From Chondrosia reniformis (Eukaryota > Porifera > Demospongiae > Chondrillida > Chondrillidae), in contig OX359191.1 of the NCBI GenBank assembly GCA_947172415.1, positions 4,774,001 through 4,838,000 of the forward strand: DNA of 64,000 nt, written 5' to 3'. This document shows, in pieces, positions 1 to 9,879 of this stretch. Each line of letters begins with the position of its first letter. Position 1 is the first letter of the stretch. The notes beneath the pieces are model-generated. The model was not told the DNA's origin. It worked only from the letters and a program-made list of their open reading frames with translations, and searched no databases. Made by a program: the position numbers and the translations under genes.

Positions 1-43
1 CTTTAGTTAAATATATAGGTTATAGTTATATAACAGTTAGATC

Positions 44-71
44 ACTCTCTCTCGCTCTCTCTCTCTCTTTT
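44..71. repeat. CT-rich microsatellite
   Basis: A run of CT dinucleotides with one CG interruption is visible. It is simple sequence with no coding meaning. Confidence 0.9.
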
Positions 72-335
72 GCCTATAGTGCATGCCTCCTTATGGTACG
101 CCATCGTCTCAAAAGCACAGTTTTTGTACAGTTTCTTTAATATGTGAAAATATTACTTGTAAAGATTATGAGTTATAACATCTCTCCCAGCATTACTTGA
201 AGTTTACAAGTAATCCCAGGGTAACGAACGTGGACCGGGAGATGCAGCTTACCCCAATAAAACTGTGATTTACAGCAAAGATTATAAGAGGTTAATCTTT
301 TGCTTGTAAATCAGAGTGATAGCTTTTAAATAGCC

Positions 336-556
336 ATGATTGTACACACAAGTGTACCCAGAGCTCAACATTGTACGCACAAGTGTACCCAGAGCATTGT
401 ACACACAAGTGTACCCAGAGCTCAAACATTGTACACACAAGTGTACCCAGAGCATTGTACACACAAGTGTACCCAGAGCTCAAACATTGTACACACAAGT
501 GTGCCCAGAGCTCGAGCATTGTACACACAAGTGTGCCCAGAGCTCGAGCATTGTAC
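336..556. repeat. Minisatellite of hairpin units (GTACAC..GTGTAC)
   Basis: About eight tandem copies of a unit containing TTGTACACACAAGTGTACCC followed by AGAGC, with two unit lengths (about 26 and about 32 bases, the longer ending CTCAAAC or CTCGAGC). Each unit is a short inverted repeat (GTACAC, loop ACAA, GTGTAC). Reading frames across it on both strands are open only because the repeat lacks stops. Confidence 0.9.
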
Positions 557-559
557 ACT

Positions 560-1044
560 CAATTTCACAGTCAATAGATATCACCTTCTAGCATACAAAA
601 TAAATAAAAAAAACAAAATTTATATTGGGCATATCGGTTTCCTACATACCATAGGATGGGTTATACATGTAATTGCGAGTTAAATAATTGTGGTTTGTAT
701 TAAAATTCAAACTTCGATATTGATCGGTTTGCTTCTCCGATAACATGAGATGGAAGACTGTTTCTTCTATTGTTGGAAGACTGTTGGAAGCAGACAAATG
801 CTTTAGATACATATGTAGGAGACTCATTCTTGCCACTTCCAAAGTGTGATGATTATTTGTAATTCCAAAATATTTGATTGGAATCAAAATTTATATATAC
901 AATTCGCATTTAATTGCCCATCGCAATTAAAAGCCCTCCTATGGTATGTAGGAAATTGATATGCCCGATAAATATTTTGTTTATTATTTATAGTCTGCAT
1001 TTATTTGGTAGGCTAGAAGGTGATCTCTATTGACTGTGAAATTG
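560..1044. mobile_element. MITE with about 100-bp terminal inverted repeats
   Basis: The left end CAATTTCACAGTCAATAG is the inverse of the right end CTATTGACTGTGAAATTG. The inverse match continues inward through CACCTTCTAGC, AAATAAAT, GGGCATATC, TTTCCTACATACCATAGGA and AATTGCG, giving arms of roughly 100 bases with scattered mismatches. The interior has no transposase. It sits at the end of the preceding minisatellite; I could not define a clean target duplication. Confidence 0.8.
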
Positions 1045-1560
1045 TCAATTTTCATAAAAGAAAGCTTTTAAACACAACACTGTCATAGTGATTCCCTGCA
1101 CTTTTATGATATAAGTGAAGATGTTGGTCTTTTTTTGACATCATACCTTGTGTCACCTTTAAAATGGGATTAAGTATAACCCACCTTCTCTGGTTGCCAT
1201 AAGGTAAATATGTGGCTATGGTTATTTGTAATAGGGAGGCTATATAGTGCAACTCTATTTCTGTTATCCAGGTGCATGGTTTATCCATATGTGTAGTCTC
1301 TATATAGTTGTCCATTCTGGGATATGTTTGAGTCATTATAAGTGGAGGACTGCTTAGTCCCTCACAAGAAATGCACATAAATTGAACAAGTGCAGCTCTA
1401 ATTGCTGCATGATTAAATTCAGTACCTGTGATTTGTTTTGAAAGGGCTCTAAAACCGCAATTTCCTTCACCTAGAACCTCATCTCAAATATGAGGATATA
1501 TTTCAGGGCATGGCTTAGGATTGATTTGATCAGGTTCTGCAGTTTTGTCTATAATTTGAA
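1045..1560. other. Spacer between MITE and Helitron; nothing recognised
   Basis: AT-rich sequence without a recognisable domain. It may contain the 3' end of the minus-strand Helitron that follows, but I could not identify a convincing terminal hairpin with a CTRR end. Confidence 0.4.
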
Positions 1561-1688
1561 TAGTGGTGTACTTTTAAAGAGTGGCTATGGCACCCTTTTC
1601 CCATTCCAAAGTAGGTGGTGGTTTTACTAAAGAAATGCCCAGGTTAACAGTAGTAGTGTCACTGCTATTACTAGCTGTACTTATTTGG

Positions 1689-2798
1689 CTACACTTTTTT
1701 GGAAGAAGCACTTCCTGCTTTAGGAGTTCTTCTCTTTCTAGTGCTATTGCCTTCTTTTGTTTGCACTGAAGACACCTGATGTGCAACTGTAGGTGTGTTA
1801 GGTGTTTCATGGGAAACACATACCGTTTCTGGGAACAAGTCCTCATTCATCTTATCAAATGGCAGAGGAGCATTACTAATTTTGTCAGGTCGTAATGGAT
1901 AAGTGACATTACCTAATGAAGGCAGGCAACTTGGTCTGATTTCATCTTGTGCATCACACCATTGTAGTAGTAGCTTGTAAAACTCATTAATGTGAATTGC
2001 TGAAGGAGTATATTTCCAGATTGTCAAGTCATCAATGTTCCTGACCCTACTATGGGGAACATAAGCTTGACTGCTTGCAAAGAAATTTTTATTTAATAGT
2101 ACAATAGCTTTCTTTACTGTCATGCCCTGTACACAATGGACTGTGACTGCATAACCAGGAATCACAGGAAATTGGCGACGCACAATATGATAGGATGCTC
2201 CTGCTATTTTAATAATTTGCTTAAATCGAGGTAAGGCTAGACATTGCCCTGGTTTGTCAACTTGACACAATACAATACAATTTGTGGCAAGTAAAATAAT
2301 TTGAGCAATTGTGCCATTTAACCAACCTCGTTGAACATTTATGTTTCGTCTTACTACAACTCTTGCACCCACTTCCAAATGCAATTCATCAGGAAGTCTG
2401 TCTGAAACTTTCTGAATTAGATTTTTATCTGTAGCCCTTATTGGCATACCATTGTGATCTGTGTCAATTGCTTCATATTTCATACTGACACCATCCAACA
2501 TTTCTAAGCATAAATCATTGTAGTGTTTGCATTCATCTCGTTTGGAGCCAATTATCACAGTGGCATTAAAGTCTACCTTCCCCAGGTCTTCCTGTTGCCA
2601 TCTAGATGCCAAGATGGTTGCCACCTCTTCGTCATGTATACACATCCTAACTTTGTCTAGTAGACACTGCAATTGGGGATCTTTAGCCCTCACTACTTCC
2701 CGTAGTGAGAATATGTTAAATGTCCTCCACAAGTCAGTACCAAAGATGTTTCTGTTGGACACAGCTGGTAGCTGAGCAGGATCACCTAGTAGTATCAC
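1689..2798 (-). pseudogene. Helitron PIF1-like helicase, C-terminal half
   Basis: A 369-codon open frame encodes the second half of a PIF1/RecD-like DNA helicase, which in Helitrons unwinds DNA during rolling-circle transposition. Near the N-terminus is the GDPAQLPAV motif (motif III region) followed by LREVVRAKDP. Near residue 210-250 are GYAVTVHCVQGMTVKKA and the last helicase motif in the form YVPHSRVRNIDDL, where the usual PIF1 form is YVALSRV. The tail is Lys/Arg/Ser rich. The frame upstream (2799-3095) contains stops, so this piece is separated from its Walker A half. It is the 3' part of the minus-strand Helitron. The altered YVxxSR motif and the upstream breaks argue that this copy is inactive. 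Confidence 0.85.
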
Positions 2799-3412
2799 AT
2801 GTCTACTTCCCTAAGGATGCCTTGAGCTTCCCTTTTTTGCATATCGCCTGTAGAGACCTTCCATGGTCCGGAATAAAGTAGCATCAACCATGGAAAACTC
2901 ATGTATAATAATGACATCAGTTTTCCGTAGTGCCGTAGTCTGTGCAGTGCCATGCTGAAGACCACAGTTCAAATCAATATCTAACTTGAAAAACTGGTGT
3001 ATGGCAACCCCATCTATAAGGTGTGCAGCTACACCACTAGATGCAAGCTTTGTGACTACTAAACCTTGGCTTCTTCAGTGAGCAACAATAGCATTTAGTA
3101 CAAAGGATTTGCCTGTACCTGCAGGACCAACAATTGCTGCTGAATTTTTTTCTTGGCATCAATATTTTCTGTGGTCCACTGAAGAGCAAACTTTTGTGAG
3201 GGCGTAAATTTATCTTCATAACTTTGAAGATTCGGCTTGCTATGAGGTAACAAAGTACCATATTCACTGCCGGGATGTGCCAACAAGGTGTCAGTTACTT
3301 CAGCTTCTTCTTCCACAATATCAGCTCCAAGTGGAATGTCAGCCATAAATGTGTCACCTTCATTGGCAGAAATAAAATTGTGGTCCACAAAGAGTTGAAC
3401 CAGTGTTTTCAA
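2799..3412 (-). pseudogene. Helitron PIF1-like helicase, N-terminal half (Walker A)
   Basis: Frames on the minus strand read AAIVGPAGTGKSFVLNAI (Walker A, about 3080-3140), preceded by KFTPSQKFALQWTTENI, a typical PIF1 start with the Q-motif-like region, and acidic linker sequence. The piece from 3095 to 3412 is open. It then shifts frame through the Walker A and runs into a stop after about ten codons (VAH-stop). Between 2800 and 3080 the frames read helicase-like text (an II-VHEFS-MVD type Walker B region) interrupted by stops. Together with 1689-2798 this rebuilds the helicase of the same Helitron. The number of separate breaks was not determined exactly. Confidence 0.75.
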
Positions 3413-3523
3413 CTCCTCATATTTGAAGCCTTTTGATACAGCTGTATGGAGACAGCTCAGTGCATCTCCTTCCTTGTCACAGAGACCCTTTTCTACACAC
3501 AGCTGCCTCCAAGACCGTGGAGG

Positions 3524-3973
3524 CTAACTGACCACATGATCTTCTTGTGTTAGTGGCACACTCAGGAGATATTTTTGTTCGTATAATTGTTCCTGAGTTT
3601 CACCAGCTGGGGCCAAGAAGTGAAAACGAGTCACTGCAACTTTGGCTTTTCTCCTCCAATACTGGCCTCTTTTATCCATTAAGACAGTTTCAGCTGGGTA
3701 ACCAACAAGTGATTGGACTAGATCCGATTTTGTGACCATGTCATCATGCAACCAATGTGGATTCTTGATTACATCCATACACACTTCCATATGAACTTTT
3801 GCAAGGAAGTTATCTGCCGTTTGGATGTCTACTTCATCAACATCATTGACTCTTTTTAGAGATGTATCTGTGAATGCTTCAACAAATATGGACATTAAAT
3901 CCTTATGACAGTTAGTCCTCTCTAATTTGGTCAGGACAGCAGTCATTTTGCTGTCTGTTGACACAAGTTGCAT
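3524..3973 (-). pseudogene. Helitron linker between Rep and helicase
   Basis: A 149-codon frame between the Rep and helicase domains reads as the central region of Helitron proteins: a stretch beginning MQLVSTDSKMTAVLTKLERT, then NPHWLHDDMVTKSDLVQSLVGYP, and a basic patch RGQYWRRKAKVAVTRFHFLAP, ending near 3524. It has no independent catalytic motif. It overlaps the end of the Rep frame by about 30 bases in another frame, so a frameshift sits near 3950. It is assigned by position and by general resemblance, not by a diagnostic motif. Confidence 0.6.
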
Positions 3974-4953
3974 GTTTGATTGTATTCTTGTCTTTTGAGA
4001 AGAAACCTCTTTGTCTCGTAATAATTTGTATTTATAGAATTCATCAAAGTCCCCTTATCAGAACCTTCCTCAAATGTTGAAGGGTAAGACTGTTGATCAG
4101 CCATTTTCTTAGCAGCTGTTCTTCTTTCACTTGGAAGAACCTGTCTCCACCACTTGTAGTAGTCAGGATAGGTGATTGCTTTCAGTTCATTTGGTCTTTG
4201 TAGGTATGTTTTAAATTTATCTATATAGAAAATGTCTTCTGACTCAGGCGGAAGCCCTTCTAAGAATCTCTTATGTTTTAGGCATTTTGTGGCTGGTCTC
4301 ACCTCAGTAGGTAAGTAGATAGCTAAGCATGACAGAGAGTGCTGTTGGTAGCTCATCAGCACCTCTAAAGCCTCAACAGCCCCTTTGACTCTGGTTTTGA
4401 GGTACCTTTCAGGTGCAGATGTGCCCTCTGGTAACTCGATATTTGTGGTAGGCTCGGCCTTAGACATGTACTTGGCCAAGTACATTTCAAAACCGTGTCT
4501 ACTAACTCGCTGGACATTCAATCCTGCACCCCAGACCACAAGCATTTCTAGGTTGTAAGGCAAAACCATTTTGTCCTCATCATGATGGCGTGCATATAAA
4601 TAACGTGTGTTGTCTTCATCTAGCTCATCCATCTCCTGAGGTACATTATAAGGAAAGCCAAATTTACACTTGTTAGTAGTCTGGCCAAATGCCTTTTGGA
4701 AGCATTTAGAGGTGCATGTACCATGCATTTGTAGCTTTTTAACCAACTTCCTTGTGTATTTGGCTGTGGGATTTTTTGTATCTTTGGCACGTGGCATTTC
4801 AGCTACACCTGCATCATCTGGGAGAGTTCTAGGCTCTATCCAAAGCAGCATATGCCAATGCACTGCTCCTCTTTTCTGGTATTCCTTCTTCCAGACATAG
4901 TCCACAACCTTTCCTAGTGGGGCTTCTTTACCCTTTTTGAGGTAATTATTCAT
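3943..4953 (-). pseudogene. Helitron Rep (HUH endonuclease, Y2)
   Basis: A 336-codon frame holds the Rep nuclease core that nicks and joins DNA in rolling-circle transposition. Residues about 19-44 read VVDYVWKKEYQKRGAVHWHM followed by LLWIEP; the HWH triplet is the HUH metal-binding motif. Residues about 160-175 contain EMYLAKYMSKAEP, with two tyrosines four residues apart and the conserved lysine, the Y2 motif. A Cys-rich segment (CTSKCFQKAF, CKFGFPY) lies between them, as is usual for the family. The N-terminal part of the domain is in the separate frame at 4960-5214, and the C-terminal join to 3524-3973 is frameshifted. Catalytic residues are intact although the gene is broken. Confidence 0.9.
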
Positions 4954-4959
4954 AAATCA

Positions 4960-5214
4960 CTAAAACCTCTCTTCTGCTGCCATGACAGATACATCAGGGT
5001 AGTTACCCACTGGTTGGGAGTTTGTGGCAGCGTCTAACTGGATGTCCTCTGGCTTCTCAGCTGCTCCCCATCCTGACCTAACAGTTGCTTGGATGTGTGG
5101 ACAAGCATCATTCACTGTCAGAGTAACAAAGAAGTTGGGGAGACCTCTTGTTGGGTCATGGCAATGAGATCCAGGCCAAACACCTTCCAATATTGGGGTG
5201 ATCCAGGAATGCAA
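4960..5214 (-). pseudogene. Helitron_like_N domain, N-terminal part
   Basis: This 84-codon frame contains RGLPNFFVTLTVNDACPHIQ, which matches the G-x-P-x-FF-x-TLT-x-ND signature of the Helitron_like_N domain immediately upstream of the HUH motif. The next frame upstream reads GSPQYWKVFGLDLIAM. The frame closes with a TAG just before the Rep frame at 4953, so one or two bases have been lost or gained near 4955-4965 and another shift lies near 5170-5215. Confidence 0.8.
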
Positions 5215-5259
5215 TTTGGCATCTCTTTGCCATATGAAGAGTAGGGGTCATCACTTTGT

Positions 5260-5490
5260 TCAGCTGTGAGTACTTTTTGGGTTGTCAATTTCTCTGTTAG
5301 GAAACAGCTTTGGTTCTAGGTATATCTCTCCATAATGCAGCTTTGTCATGTCTTTGAGCTTATCAATAGCCTGCTCCATCCTCTCACTTTGACTTTCTCG
5401 AAGATGTTGTATTCCAGCTGCTTGCTGTACACTGTGGATGGCTGGAAACTGATCGAAATACTGAGAACTGGAGGGGAAAATCATCCCCAA
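5260..5490 (-). pseudogene. Helitron protein, pre-Rep linker fragment
   Basis: A 76-codon frame with QSERMEQAIDKLKDMTKLHYGE, predicted helical, then an EPKLFPNREIDNPK stretch. It lies in order between the Cys-rich part and the Rep domain of the minus-strand Helitron. It has no diagnostic motif of its own and is assigned by position and orientation. Confidence 0.45.
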
Positions 5491-5711
5491 TGCTTCTTGT
5501 TGAAGAAGGTCATCATAAGTAAATTGCTAATGTTCAATCAGCCTAGGATTGAGAATTGATGGCCTTTCCTGATATCTGTACAGTGTCTCAAAGTTGGAGT
5601 AAATCTCACTGTACAGGTAGTTGTGCCCCTTCAACCACTTCAAGGCCTGATGTATTCTTACATCACTTTCTGGCTTCTTGCTGTGCTTTCTAACATCTTC
5701 CTCTTTAGTAG

Positions 5712-5993
5712 CTAAAAAGCCAAAAAGCCATAATAGTGTCTGTCCTGCCTGTGACCTGTGTACACTTGGCCTAGGACATGTCTAGACTGTCTGGGTGGAG
5801 CATCACGTAATGTGGTTGAGTACAGCCCAGAAAGACTGACTTGGCTCTTCTCGTAGTCATTAGCTAGATTAGCAATGGCTCCTGGCAACTCCATATTCCA
5901 ATTTTCACTTACCTTGGACCTATTGGAAGATGGAGGCAAGTGGACATGCCCAACATGTTGGTCTGTGGGAATGGCCTTTCTTTTTTTGCACAC
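5712..5993 (-). pseudogene. Helitron protein, CxxC linker fragment
   Basis: Reading in from about 6050, the frame gives WYSCPVCKKRKAIPTDQHVG, a CxxC pair with a basic tail, then HVHLPPSSN and a segment ending HYYGFLAF. The CxxC could be part of a zinc-binding knuckle. It sits between the GRP-repeat region and the pre-Rep linker of the same element, in line with the Cys-containing stretch seen ahead of DUF6570/Rep in other Helitrons. Function beyond that is unknown. Confidence 0.5.
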
Positions 5994-6058
5994 AGGGCAG
6001 CTGTACCATTTACCACTGGTATGTATAAATGTTAGATTGTGCTCATAAGGCAGAGCTT

Positions 6059-6799
6059 TCAGGTATGCAGCTCCAGGTGCCTTTCTATGTTAACATCCTT
6101 TGGAGGGGGAATAAGGCATGTCCGACTGTTGTCTACAGTGGAAAAGAGTATTTTCCCATATTTCCAGCAAACAGCCTTGGCAAGGGGCAAACTGTCGAAT
6201 TTCTTTTGTTTAACTATGAGATTTTTAATCCTTTTAAGTTTGTCTTCTGATACATTGAAGACATTGCTATCAGTGCACCATTGTTCCTCAACTTCTTGAT
6301 TTATGCACATTTCTTTGTCCTCTCTTGTGCATGTCTGCTGACATTGTGCTGTAGTCTTGCTCCTTCTTGATTGCTGGTCTACAGCACCTAGACGTCTTCC
6401 ACCTGCTACACCAATGTCATACCCAGCTTCGTTAGTGGTACCCGTGGGTCTGCCACCGGACTTACTGACATCATACCCAGCTTCGTTAGTGGTACCCGTG
6501 GGTCTGCCACCGGACTTACTGACATCATACCCAGCTTCGGCAGTGGTACCCGTGGGTCTGCCACCGGACTTACTTACATCATACCCAGCTTCGGTAGTGA
6601 TACCTGTGGGTCTGCCGTTCGAAACACTGTACCCAGCTGAAGCAGTTGTACCCAGAGGTCTACCCTTTGTCACTGTTTTACTCAATGCAGTGTTTTTTAG
6701 CGATTTAGATTTAAGAGCGACACCACAGTGTTTGCACTGTTTTTGCTTAACATGCACACTTTTATTACAATTATAGCAAGTTCTAAATAGGTTTCGCAT
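6059..6799 (-). CDS. Helitron N-terminal protein: zinc ribbon plus GRP (AT-hook-like) repeats
   Basis: A 246-codon open frame begins MRNLFRTCYNCNKSVHVKQK and contains two CxxC pairs (CYNC and CKHC, 13 residues apart), a small zinc ribbon at residues 8-25. It is followed by five GRP-containing repeats, the central ones being GGRPTGTTNEAGYDVSKS (18 residues, 54 bases). GRP flanked by basic or Gly residues is the core of AT-hooks, so minor-groove DNA binding is a reasonable inference. A further CxxxC-containing acidic stretch follows. Its start (ATG at 6797-6799) is the likely start of the Helitron protein. It is the only part of this element's gene that remains open over more than 200 codons together with the Rep and the helicase C-terminal half. 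Confidence 0.7.
   Translation of the reverse strand: MRNLFRTCYNCNKSVHVKQKQCKHCGVALKSKSLKNTALSKTVTKGRPLGTTASAGYSVSNGRPTGITTEAGYDVSKSGGRPTGTTAEAGYDVSKSGGRPTGTTNEAGYDVSKSGGRPTGTTNEAGYDIGVAGGRRLGAVDQQSRRSKTTAQCQQTCTREDKEMCINQEVEEQWCTDSNVFNVSEDKLKRIKNLIVKQKKFDSLPLAKAVCWKYGKILFSTVDNSRTCLIPPPKDVNIERHLELHT
6411..6600. repeat. 54-bp in-frame tandem repeat
   Basis: Three and a half near-identical 54-base copies encode the GGRPTGTT..AGYDVSKS units of the Helitron N-terminal protein. The copies differ at only a few positions, so the repeat is recent or homogenised. Confidence 0.9.
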
Positions 6800-6800
6800 G

Positions 6801-7235
6801 TTTTTACATTTATGTACTTCTCACCAATTTCCTGATTGTTTCAACTGATATTTGAAGTAGATATTATTAATTCTGCAGATACAGATTGGAAAATGTATAA
6901 GCTATGATGCACACATGCCATTTCTTTAGCTTTAGTAAGTATATTCCTCATTGAACTCTATTAGAAATTTAACCTCTTTCTGGCCAATATTACAATAGAA
7001 TTTTTTCAGTATAGTAACTTTTTCCTCATGTAGGCAGTAAACTTACTTGATTCTAAACTAAACTTTCTTCTCACCAAGGACATGGTAGAACATTATAACA
7101 ATAGACTTTTTTAACTTGAAGGTGTAAAAATATCTATTAATTAGCGCTGCTATAGTGTTTATAGGTACAAGCCATATGTATGTTCATATATCCCTACATC
7201 TTCACTATTTTTATGAATTATTTATATTAAGCAAA
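6801..7235. other. AT-rich spacer; nothing recognised
   Basis: No open frame, repeat or RNA signal that I could support. Confidence 0.5.
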
Positions 7236-7567
7236 TTAAAAACATTTTAAAAAATGAAATTAAAAGTAGGAATGGCCCATGCAACAAATGGCAAACACAT
7301 CTGGAAAACAAGACAGTGACCATGTGATAAGGCATACTGAAATTTAAGTGACTTAACCATACATATCACTTCTATGTTTGGGCGCAGCAGTATCATGATA
7401 GTTGAAGTAGGGATTATGCGCCCAAACATAGAAGTGATGTGTATGGTTAAGTCTCAGTATGCCTTATCACATGGTCACTGTCTTGTTTTGCTACTTTTTC
7501 TAGATGTGTTTGCCATTTGTTGCATGGCCCATCCCTACTTCTAATTTCATTTTTTAAAATGTTTTTA
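7236..7567. mobile_element. Long near-perfect palindrome (foldback MITE-like)
   Basis: The left arm 7236-7388 (including GGCCCATGCAACAAATGGCA, CAAGACAGTGACCATGTGAT, CACTTCTATGTTTGGGCGC) is repeated inverted at about 7413-7567 (GCGCCCAAACATAGAAGTG, ATCACATGGTCACTGTCTTG, TGCCATTTGTTGCATGGCC). Small indels interrupt the arms. The spacer is only about 24 bases (AGCAGTATCATGATAGTTGA region). No coding content. RNA from either strand would fold into a hairpin of about 150 base pairs. Confidence 0.9.
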
Positions 7568-8199
7568 TTTTGCTTGTTTTCCCCCTTTTTTCTTAATATT
7601 ATTTGTTTATTATTATTTTATAAGTATTCTCTTGGTGATAACTTTGCAAAGAGAGAAAGAGAGAGCAGATAACCCAGAAATCTTAATTACAAAATGGCAT
7701 CCGAAAAGGTCCCACTCTTAAGACCTTTAGAAATAACATGCTTCGTGTAGAACGTGTTTAAACCTAGTGTAGTCTATTCCCTGGTTTAGGTTCGATTTGG
7801 TACGATTTCTATCAAAGGGAATAGGGTATTTCCTTCGACAGGAGCGGTAGCTCAAGAAAAGAAATAATAATAATAATAATAATAATGAGGCCGAGAAATT
7901 TAGGAATTTTTCAAGATGGTAGCTTTTTGTTTTTCGTTTGCTGCTGGTCTTACTCTTATTTAATGGTTATCTCTGAACTTTATGTAGAATTCAATTACAA
8001 TTTGAGCGCTCCTTCATGATGAGTGCTACAGTCGATTTTACCATGAATTCTGCTAAACATGCATATACATGTTTGCAATCAGTTGTCTGCAAAACTCCTT
8101 TTTTACTAACACACTATACAAGTGTGCAAATTCTTAAACCTTTTTCTTTCTATATACGTATATGTAACTTTCTTCTTTCTATATATGTATATGTATAAT
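7568..8199. other. Intergenic, low-complexity; nothing coding recognised
   Basis: Contains a TAA/AAT trinucleotide run (about 7862-7889) and T-rich stretches. No supported gene. Confidence 0.5.
7862..7889. repeat. (TAA)n microsatellite
   Basis: About nine TAA/AAT units in a row. Confidence 0.9.
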
Positions 8200-8245
8200 C
8201 TTATTTATTGATTACCTTATATTGTAACTTGCACTGTATACAGTA
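8200..8245 (-). repeat. R1 repeat terminus (minus orientation)
   Basis: ACCTTATATTGTAACTTGCACTGTATAC is the inverse of the R1 left end CAGTGCAAGTTACAATATA seen at 56668 and 62336. Only the terminal part is recognisable here. Confidence 0.6.
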
Positions 8246-8950
8246 CAATGAAAAATACATACACTATCTTATTTTTTATCTTTACATATAAATCACTAAA
8301 GCATCTTCAATTGTAAGTTAAAGGTGAAAGTAAATCAGAAGTAAAACCAAATTATTAACTGTAGCCTTAGCCATTGAACGTACCACTAGAACTCAAATAG
8401 AACACACAGTCTTATTAAAGACTTTGAACATGCTCCAAATAATGTAATTAGGTACACAGTAGCCAAAAACATTTTGCTCCTGATAACAGAAAATTGTTGA
8501 CCTTAGCAATAGGACAACATAATACTATTGACTTGCACCAAAAATGGTTGACCTTATAATTACCCTATTGATCATGAGTTGCACCAAAATGGCGTCTTTT
8601 CTTACTTACGAATGCGAGACTAGACACTCTTCTCGGCATCGGCGCATTTCCGAAAACTGAATATTTCTGAGCACTTCCCAAACGATTCTCCATAATTCGC
8701 GAGAGTTAGGATGTCACCTAAAAACTACAGAAAACGCGTGAACAAACAGACACACAAACTCTTCTGAATTGTATAGATTATTATATACCTCTATATTTCG
8801 TGTTGCTGCCATTCAATTAAGCTTTATTCTTATCCATGTGTGTACTTATATATATTGCACTGTGTAGTGTACTTGAGTGTAATTAGCTAACAAAGTATTT
8901 CACTATAGTTATAGACATTCACTATGAGCAATTTCGTTACTGTATGTCGT
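8246..8950. other. Intergenic; nothing recognised
   Basis: AT-rich sequence without supported coding or repeat features. Several short direct similarities (GTTGACCTTA, GCACCAAAA twice near 8500-8590) look degenerate. Confidence 0.4.
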
Positions 8951-8954
8951 ACAG

Positions 8955-9122
8955 ATGGATAAGAATAAAGCCTTGTTGAACATCAGCAAACATGAATTTA
9001 CTAATTTTGGAAGTTTCAAAACAGAGGTCTTCATCAGCAATATATGAGGAATGGGAATACAATTCAATATAAATAGGAAATTAGTAAATTCATGTTGCTG
9101 ACAGTCAACAAGGCTTTATTCT
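8955..9122 (-). mobile_element. Inverted-repeat remnant with hammerhead-like core (Penelope-type terminal repeat)
   Basis: The arm ATAAAGCCTTGTTGAACATC AGCAAACATGAATTTACTAA (8960-9002) is repeated inverted at 9083-9122, with a central segment. On the minus strand this segment reads GCTGATGAAGACCTCTG then GAAACTTCC, similar in layout to hammerhead-like cores found in terminal repeats of Penelope-like elements (CTGATGA, stem II, GAAA). Stem II is degenerate here. The same layout occurs at 38640-38720 beside a Penelope C-terminus. Confidence 0.55.
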
Positions 9123-9164
9123 CATAATGATCGCAACAAACACTCCTTATTCCTACACATGAAC

Positions 9165-9850
9165 AAGTAAAAATATTAACAGAAAACGTAAGAAGAGAAA
9201 ACAGAGCTTAAATTACCAAAGTAATACGGTCGACCAAACGAATTCAGTCTTTCGCATCAATATAGGAACAACTCAGCCTCAAACTTGACGGGGACGTATA
9301 CAAAAACGCTTTATCTAACCTTCGCTACAACTTGCCTGTTCACTAGCTCCTTCTAGTAGGAGAGCGTCGACTTGTCATAGCCATTCTCGAAAGGATGATC
9401 TTCTTTATAACAAGGGGGTGAGGTTTTCGCAACATCATATAATAATCCACTAAATATGTACTGAGCGATATACAAAGGTGTTGATGACACTTTAGGGAAA
9501 CATCACAATACATCACCAAATTGTGCAATCATAAGCCAGAATTCTTCATTATATCTTGATTATTTTGAAACTTTAATTAAACAAAACTTCGCCAGACGTT
9601 TTACATACACATGTACCATGATATATGTCTGTTTAACATTGATCTGACCAGTTGATAATTTTATCAATATAACACTTAATTTCAATATAAATTTTCTATA
9701 GCTTTTCTATTGTCCTTTGGCATTTTATATACAGACTTTGTCCTCCGTTTTCTAACAAATGGAGACCTAAATCAAAAATCCCTTAATTTAAAATGAGTTT
9801 TATACCCTAAACTTTATGATATCTTTGTAAAGGTTCATCTTTCAACTTTT
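9165..9850 (-). repeat. R1 dispersed repeat, inverted copy
   Basis: In reverse orientation this matches 62460-63235: GACGGGGACGTATACAAA, CTTTATCTAACCTTCGCTAC, AAACTTCGCCAGACG, TACACATGTACCATGATAT and GACTTTGTCCTCCGTTTTC all recur there inverted. It lacks the second arm of the hairpin present in the right-hand copy. No coding capacity. Confidence 0.8.
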
Positions 9851-9879
9851 AGAGCGTCTAGAGATGCAGTTTTTTCTAT

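Larger units (their letters stand above)
1560..6800 (-). mobile_element. Decayed Helitron (Rep-helicase) element
   Basis: On the minus strand the order is zinc-ribbon/GRP repeats, a CxxC-containing linker, Helitron_like_N (HUH Rep, Y2) and a PIF1-like superfamily 1B helicase, the order known for autonomous Helitrons. The single original reading frame is split by at least six frameshifts or stops. It differs at sequence level from the plus-strand Helitron at 48-55.7 kb: no OTU domain or 2A motif was seen, and GRP repeats replace the 23-residue repeats. Termini are not defined. Confidence 0.85.

Noticed and set aside
336..683. Overlapping frames in the first minisatellite
   Set aside because: Open through repetition of a stop-free unit; no domain.
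6411..6600. Direct repeats resembling a CRISPR array
   Set aside because: Contiguous in-frame 54-bp repeats with no unique spacers, in a eukaryotic Helitron gene.
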